Positions 61,017 through 64,000 of a stretch of 64,000 bases of DNA are shown here, piece by piece. Numbering within the stretch: position 1 is the stretch's first letter; each line of letters opens with the position of its first letter. The translations under genes and the position numbers were made by a program. Source of the stretch: Auanema rhodensis (Eukaryota > Nematoda > Chromadorea > Rhabditida > Rhabditidae); assembly GCA_964057225.1 (NCBI GenBank), contig OZ059894.1, positions 14,456,131-14,520,130 of the forward strand, in the 5' to 3' direction. Under the pieces are notes generated by a model, which saw only the letters and a program-made list of their open reading frames with translations, was not told the DNA's origin and made no database searches.

Positions 61017-63458
61017 GATCAAGTGCAAGTAAAAAGAGGTGAAGACATCATACGTGGCTCAGATTCTAATAAACTGAATCGTTATTAGAAATAGTGAATG
61101 AATTAAGAAATAGCCTCCAGACGATTCATCAAATGAAAAATTTGTTGCGATTCGTGGTCTCTCCATCTTCTCTCGATTTAAATTTGAAATTTTCATTTGA
61201 AATAAGCAGAAAGGAAACTCAGTCTTATCTTTTTGACCAATGCAATCTTTTTTTTCAAAACACTCTGATTAATGTATACGATAAAGATAAAAAAATTTTA
61301 AAAAGAAATACAGTTATTTATTCAAAGATTACACAAAAGGTTTGAACTTTGTTGAAATGCTGGAAAAATCAAAAAATTAAATAATGATAACGAGAATCAA
61401 ATCAGAATTAGCTTGAATCAGTTGTAGTAAATAGTTAGAACAATTGCTAAATATGGGAAAAGACGTAACTGTAGCCAAATGAAGATTCTCAAGTAGTACT
61501 GCTCGCAAGCATAGGCATATTCGTCTGCTTCAGTGTGCTTCTCATGCTCAATCCTCACGAAATTCTAGACAAATCCAATGGCACATGCGTCATCAGCATC
61601 TTCGGAAGTAATTTAAGCTATTTGAACAAAGTGCACCAAATTGGTAGAGAGTCAACATAACTCCAGACAGACAAGTCAGTCATGAATATGGATAAGCCAT
61701 CATGCTCGTCATTTTCATCATCTTCATCATATAGAGCATCGTTATTGAGACATTAAGCTGCACAGTGAGAATAAAGAAAAGTAGAGTATATATGAGAGAG
61801 TTAAAGAGATGAGGTAGAGAACAAACGAAAAGATGAGATGAAGTTGAGCTTAGTTCCATCCATCTAACTCAATTTCAAGATTCTGATGTTACAACGTCGA
61901 ACAGGTAAACCAATTATCAATAGCAGAAAAATCAGATTCGAATCATTGGCATCTCTCTACTCAGAAGAAATAAAACATTCAATTTTGAACTTTGTGCTTC
62001 AACGTTGTGCTCTTCCGAAACGTATGTTTCTTATTATGACGTCATTGAGGCGATGATTTGTTTATCCATTTGCAATGTGATGTGAATAGTCACATTTAGA
62101 TGTTTTAATATCTTTATTTCGAAAATTTATTTCTAAAAATATATAAAATTCTAGAAATACATAACCATTTGACTGAAAATCGTATGTTATTTTCTTAAAC
62201 TTTGCTCAAAACTTTTGCTGTCTGAATGAACAACTTAATCAGGAAAAGCTGGGTAGAGATGATGTTAGCGTGACGAGTGCGAGATATATCGTTCAGATCT
62301 CGAAAAAATCACTGAAATTAAGCTGAGAAACTAGAAAATCCAATCTTCTCTGTGCCGCTAACGTAGCCCACATTATCCCAAAATTCTTGAATTCATTCAT
62401 CTGTTCTGATTGGCTGTTGCCATGAATTTTGGCCACTGTTTGCCATGCATGGCTGTAAAAACACATATGTTCTTGTCCAATATTTCATCTATTTATCTAT
62501 ATTTATGATAATATAATATATAAAGGTATATAGGTAAATCTATTGTATATCAATATCTGATTATGTTGATCATTTTCTAATAATAATACTTCCAACCACT
62601 CTTTCTTGCCTGCTTCTGCAAATACTAATTGAAAACTTTTCTCAGACGTTTTTTTTCTTTTTCTCTTCTTCTTCACCAAATGTTCTAATAAAGTTAATAA
62701 GATGAGACTTTGATTAGATTCAGGATTTGCTTGGCAACGATATAGTTGTCAAGCACGTTAATCCATAATCATGAATATATGAGCATATTCCTCTCTTCTA
62801 CATCCCTCCTTCTCTTTTCGTTTTCATTCATCCAGCTTTGCCTTTCAGCTCTTCCACCTCCTCTCATCGTCAATAAGCTTATCACTAGATTAAGCTCAGC
62901 TCATCTAGTTAGATATAAGAACTTTTTCCATTGATTTTCTTAGTTTCTCTTCTTTTACTTTATTTTTATAATTTCTTTTACTTTTTTTTTCTCAATACTC
63001 CTTTTTAATAATAACTACTTTATATTAAATATATCAAATTATATTCTATAAGAAATTGATAGTTAATTCATTTTTATTATTAGAATTACAGCTATTTAAA
63101 TTGAAAATGTGCTTAAAAAGATAAAAAAGACAAGTAACTAGATCAAAATATGAAAAAATTATTTTTGAAAGTTGTTTCTCCAGCTTCATCTTCTCCTTTT
63201 CTTCTACTATGTTTGAATTTTTGCATATATTCCCATGCATCATACAACCTAAATTATAGTTGTCTACTTAATTTTGCATTTACATTTCCATGGCCAATCC
63301 TCACTTTTCTCTAATTTTTAATGATGAAAATGTGAAATTTCAAATCTTCAATACCCAAATGCTTTAAACAAAATAAATTATACATATATATTTGTATATA
63401 CTTCTCATTATTTTTCCCTTTTTTACGTTTTTTTTAGAATTTCTGATAATTTCTATCT

Positions 63459-64000
63459 ATGGTAAGTTTGATGTTGTGTATACTACACTCTATTCACTTC
63501 GTTTATTACATTCGGCACTTTTTGTCTTTTTTTTAAAAAGTTTTTTCAAGTTTAAAATTAAAACTTTTGCAGCCATTTACCATCAGCAAGCCTAGAAGAG
63601 TTGTACTCACTCAACAAGGCGGCGATTCCAGCTCACCCAGGCGTAATACAGTGGACGTACAGGTAAGAAATATTTCAAAAAACTGATTAAATTGTATCGA
63701 AGAACTACCTTAAGTTGAAAGAAGCTGAAAATGACGTAAGAAGAAATACAATAGATTTGCAATATAAGGAAGGACGATCTCGAAAAAATACTTTAGAGCT
63801 CAAAGTTAACGGAGAAGTTGTACAAGCTTGCTCTGATCCATCTCAGGTACGCAAAACCTATTTGAACATAAGATTGATTTCTATTACTTTATAAACTTAA
63901 TATAAGAAACGTTCTTCTAATTTAATATTCGAACATTGATTCAGAATTCGGCTGAGAATAGTATGCCCGGAACTCCAAGACAGCCTCGAACATTCTCAGT
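63459..64000 (+). CDS. 5' end of an unrecognised gene with repeated R-[RK]-N-T motifs (partial)
   Basis: One possible start is the ATG at 63459-63461, followed at once by a GTAAGT donor and preceded by a TTTTTTTAG acceptor suited to spliced-leader addition. The exons 63573-63662, 63715-63846 and 63945-64000 join in phase 0. They read PFTISKPRRVVLTQQGG, then SSPRRNTVDVQ, LKEAENDVRRNTIDLQYK, GRSRKNTLELKVNGEVV and NSAENSMPGTPRQPRTFS. The motif RRNTVDVQ / RRNTIDLQ / RKNTLELK recurs three times. RRxT is the consensus phosphorylated by basophilic kinases such as PKA or PKG. The product so far is hydrophilic and looks disordered. The gene continues past the window. An alternative first exon at 58417 is in the same phase. 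Confidence 0.6.

Larger units (their letters stand above)
58516..63458. other. gene-poor tract, perhaps one large intron
   Basis: About 4.9 kb without a supported gene. It holds GA microsatellites (60191-60216, 60899-60936) and a long purine-rich block around 60889-61016. Two plus-strand frames read protein-like but have no recognised domain: 61094-61345 (83 codons) and 61475-61660 (61 codons, no early ATG, with a hydrophobic run VLLASIGIFVCFSVLLML). Confidence 0.4.

Noticed and set aside
61800-61830. TGAGGTAG, the let-7 family seed
   Set aside because: The rest does not match known family members, and no complementary arm exists nearby to form a precursor hairpin.
63573-63662. Alternative reading of the last-gene exon in the frame LPSASLEELYSLNKAAIP
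   Set aside because: No downstream acceptor keeps this frame open, whereas the chosen frame continues through two more exons and repeats its motif.

Overview
This window is nuclear DNA of a nematode, most likely a rhabditid. The evidence is the gene structure: AT-rich sequence, many introns of 40-60 bp, donors of GTAAG/GTATG type, and acceptors that almost always read TTTCAG. Acceptor-like sites just before start codons suggest spliced-leader trans-splicing, and same-strand genes are tightly packed as in worm operons. The gene families (spastin, a receptor guanylyl cyclase, a Kunitz protein, a short secreted peptide, a 7TM receptor) fit a worm. The species cannot be named from the sequence. 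All gene models are hand-spliced from the sequence and exon edges are not transcript-verified.

Left part (1-15.6 kb, plus-strand genes): an unrecognised Ser-rich protein; a long T-rich gene desert; a 476-bp arm repeated exactly in inverted orientation about 3.3 kb further on, with a broken trypsin-like protease gene between the arms; a saccharopine dehydrogenase-like oxidoreductase (SCCPDH) starting 77 bp after the right arm; and a small multi-pass membrane protein with a Ser-rich tail.

Middle part (16-35.6 kb, all plus strand): a dense cluster of housekeeping genes. In order they are ZNF277-type zinc-finger protein, mitochondrial initiation factor IF-2, a large unrecognised charged protein, an HflX/GTPBP6-type GTPase, CZIB (C1orf123), spastin and a carnitine acyltransferase. 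Gaps of about 0.14-0.5 kb from ZNF277 through spastin suggest one or more operons. Two members (IF-2 and the HflX-like GTPase) act in organelle or bacterial-type translation and ribosome biology.

Right part (37-56.8 kb, minus strand): a 59-residue secreted peptide with dibasic sites, a serine carboxypeptidase, a two-Kunitz-domain protein with a long Q/P/T-rich tail, a receptor-type guanylyl cyclase that seems to lack its extracellular domain, a matrix metalloproteinase with hemopexin-like C-terminus, and a rhodopsin-like 7TM receptor. These are mostly secretory or membrane products, unlike the housekeeping cluster.

Far right (57-64 kb): a gene-poor tract with long GA/purine runs, and the 5' end of a plus-strand gene that leaves the window and carries repeated basic R-[RK]-N-T motifs. 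No tRNA, rRNA, CRISPR array or recognisable transposase gene was seen.
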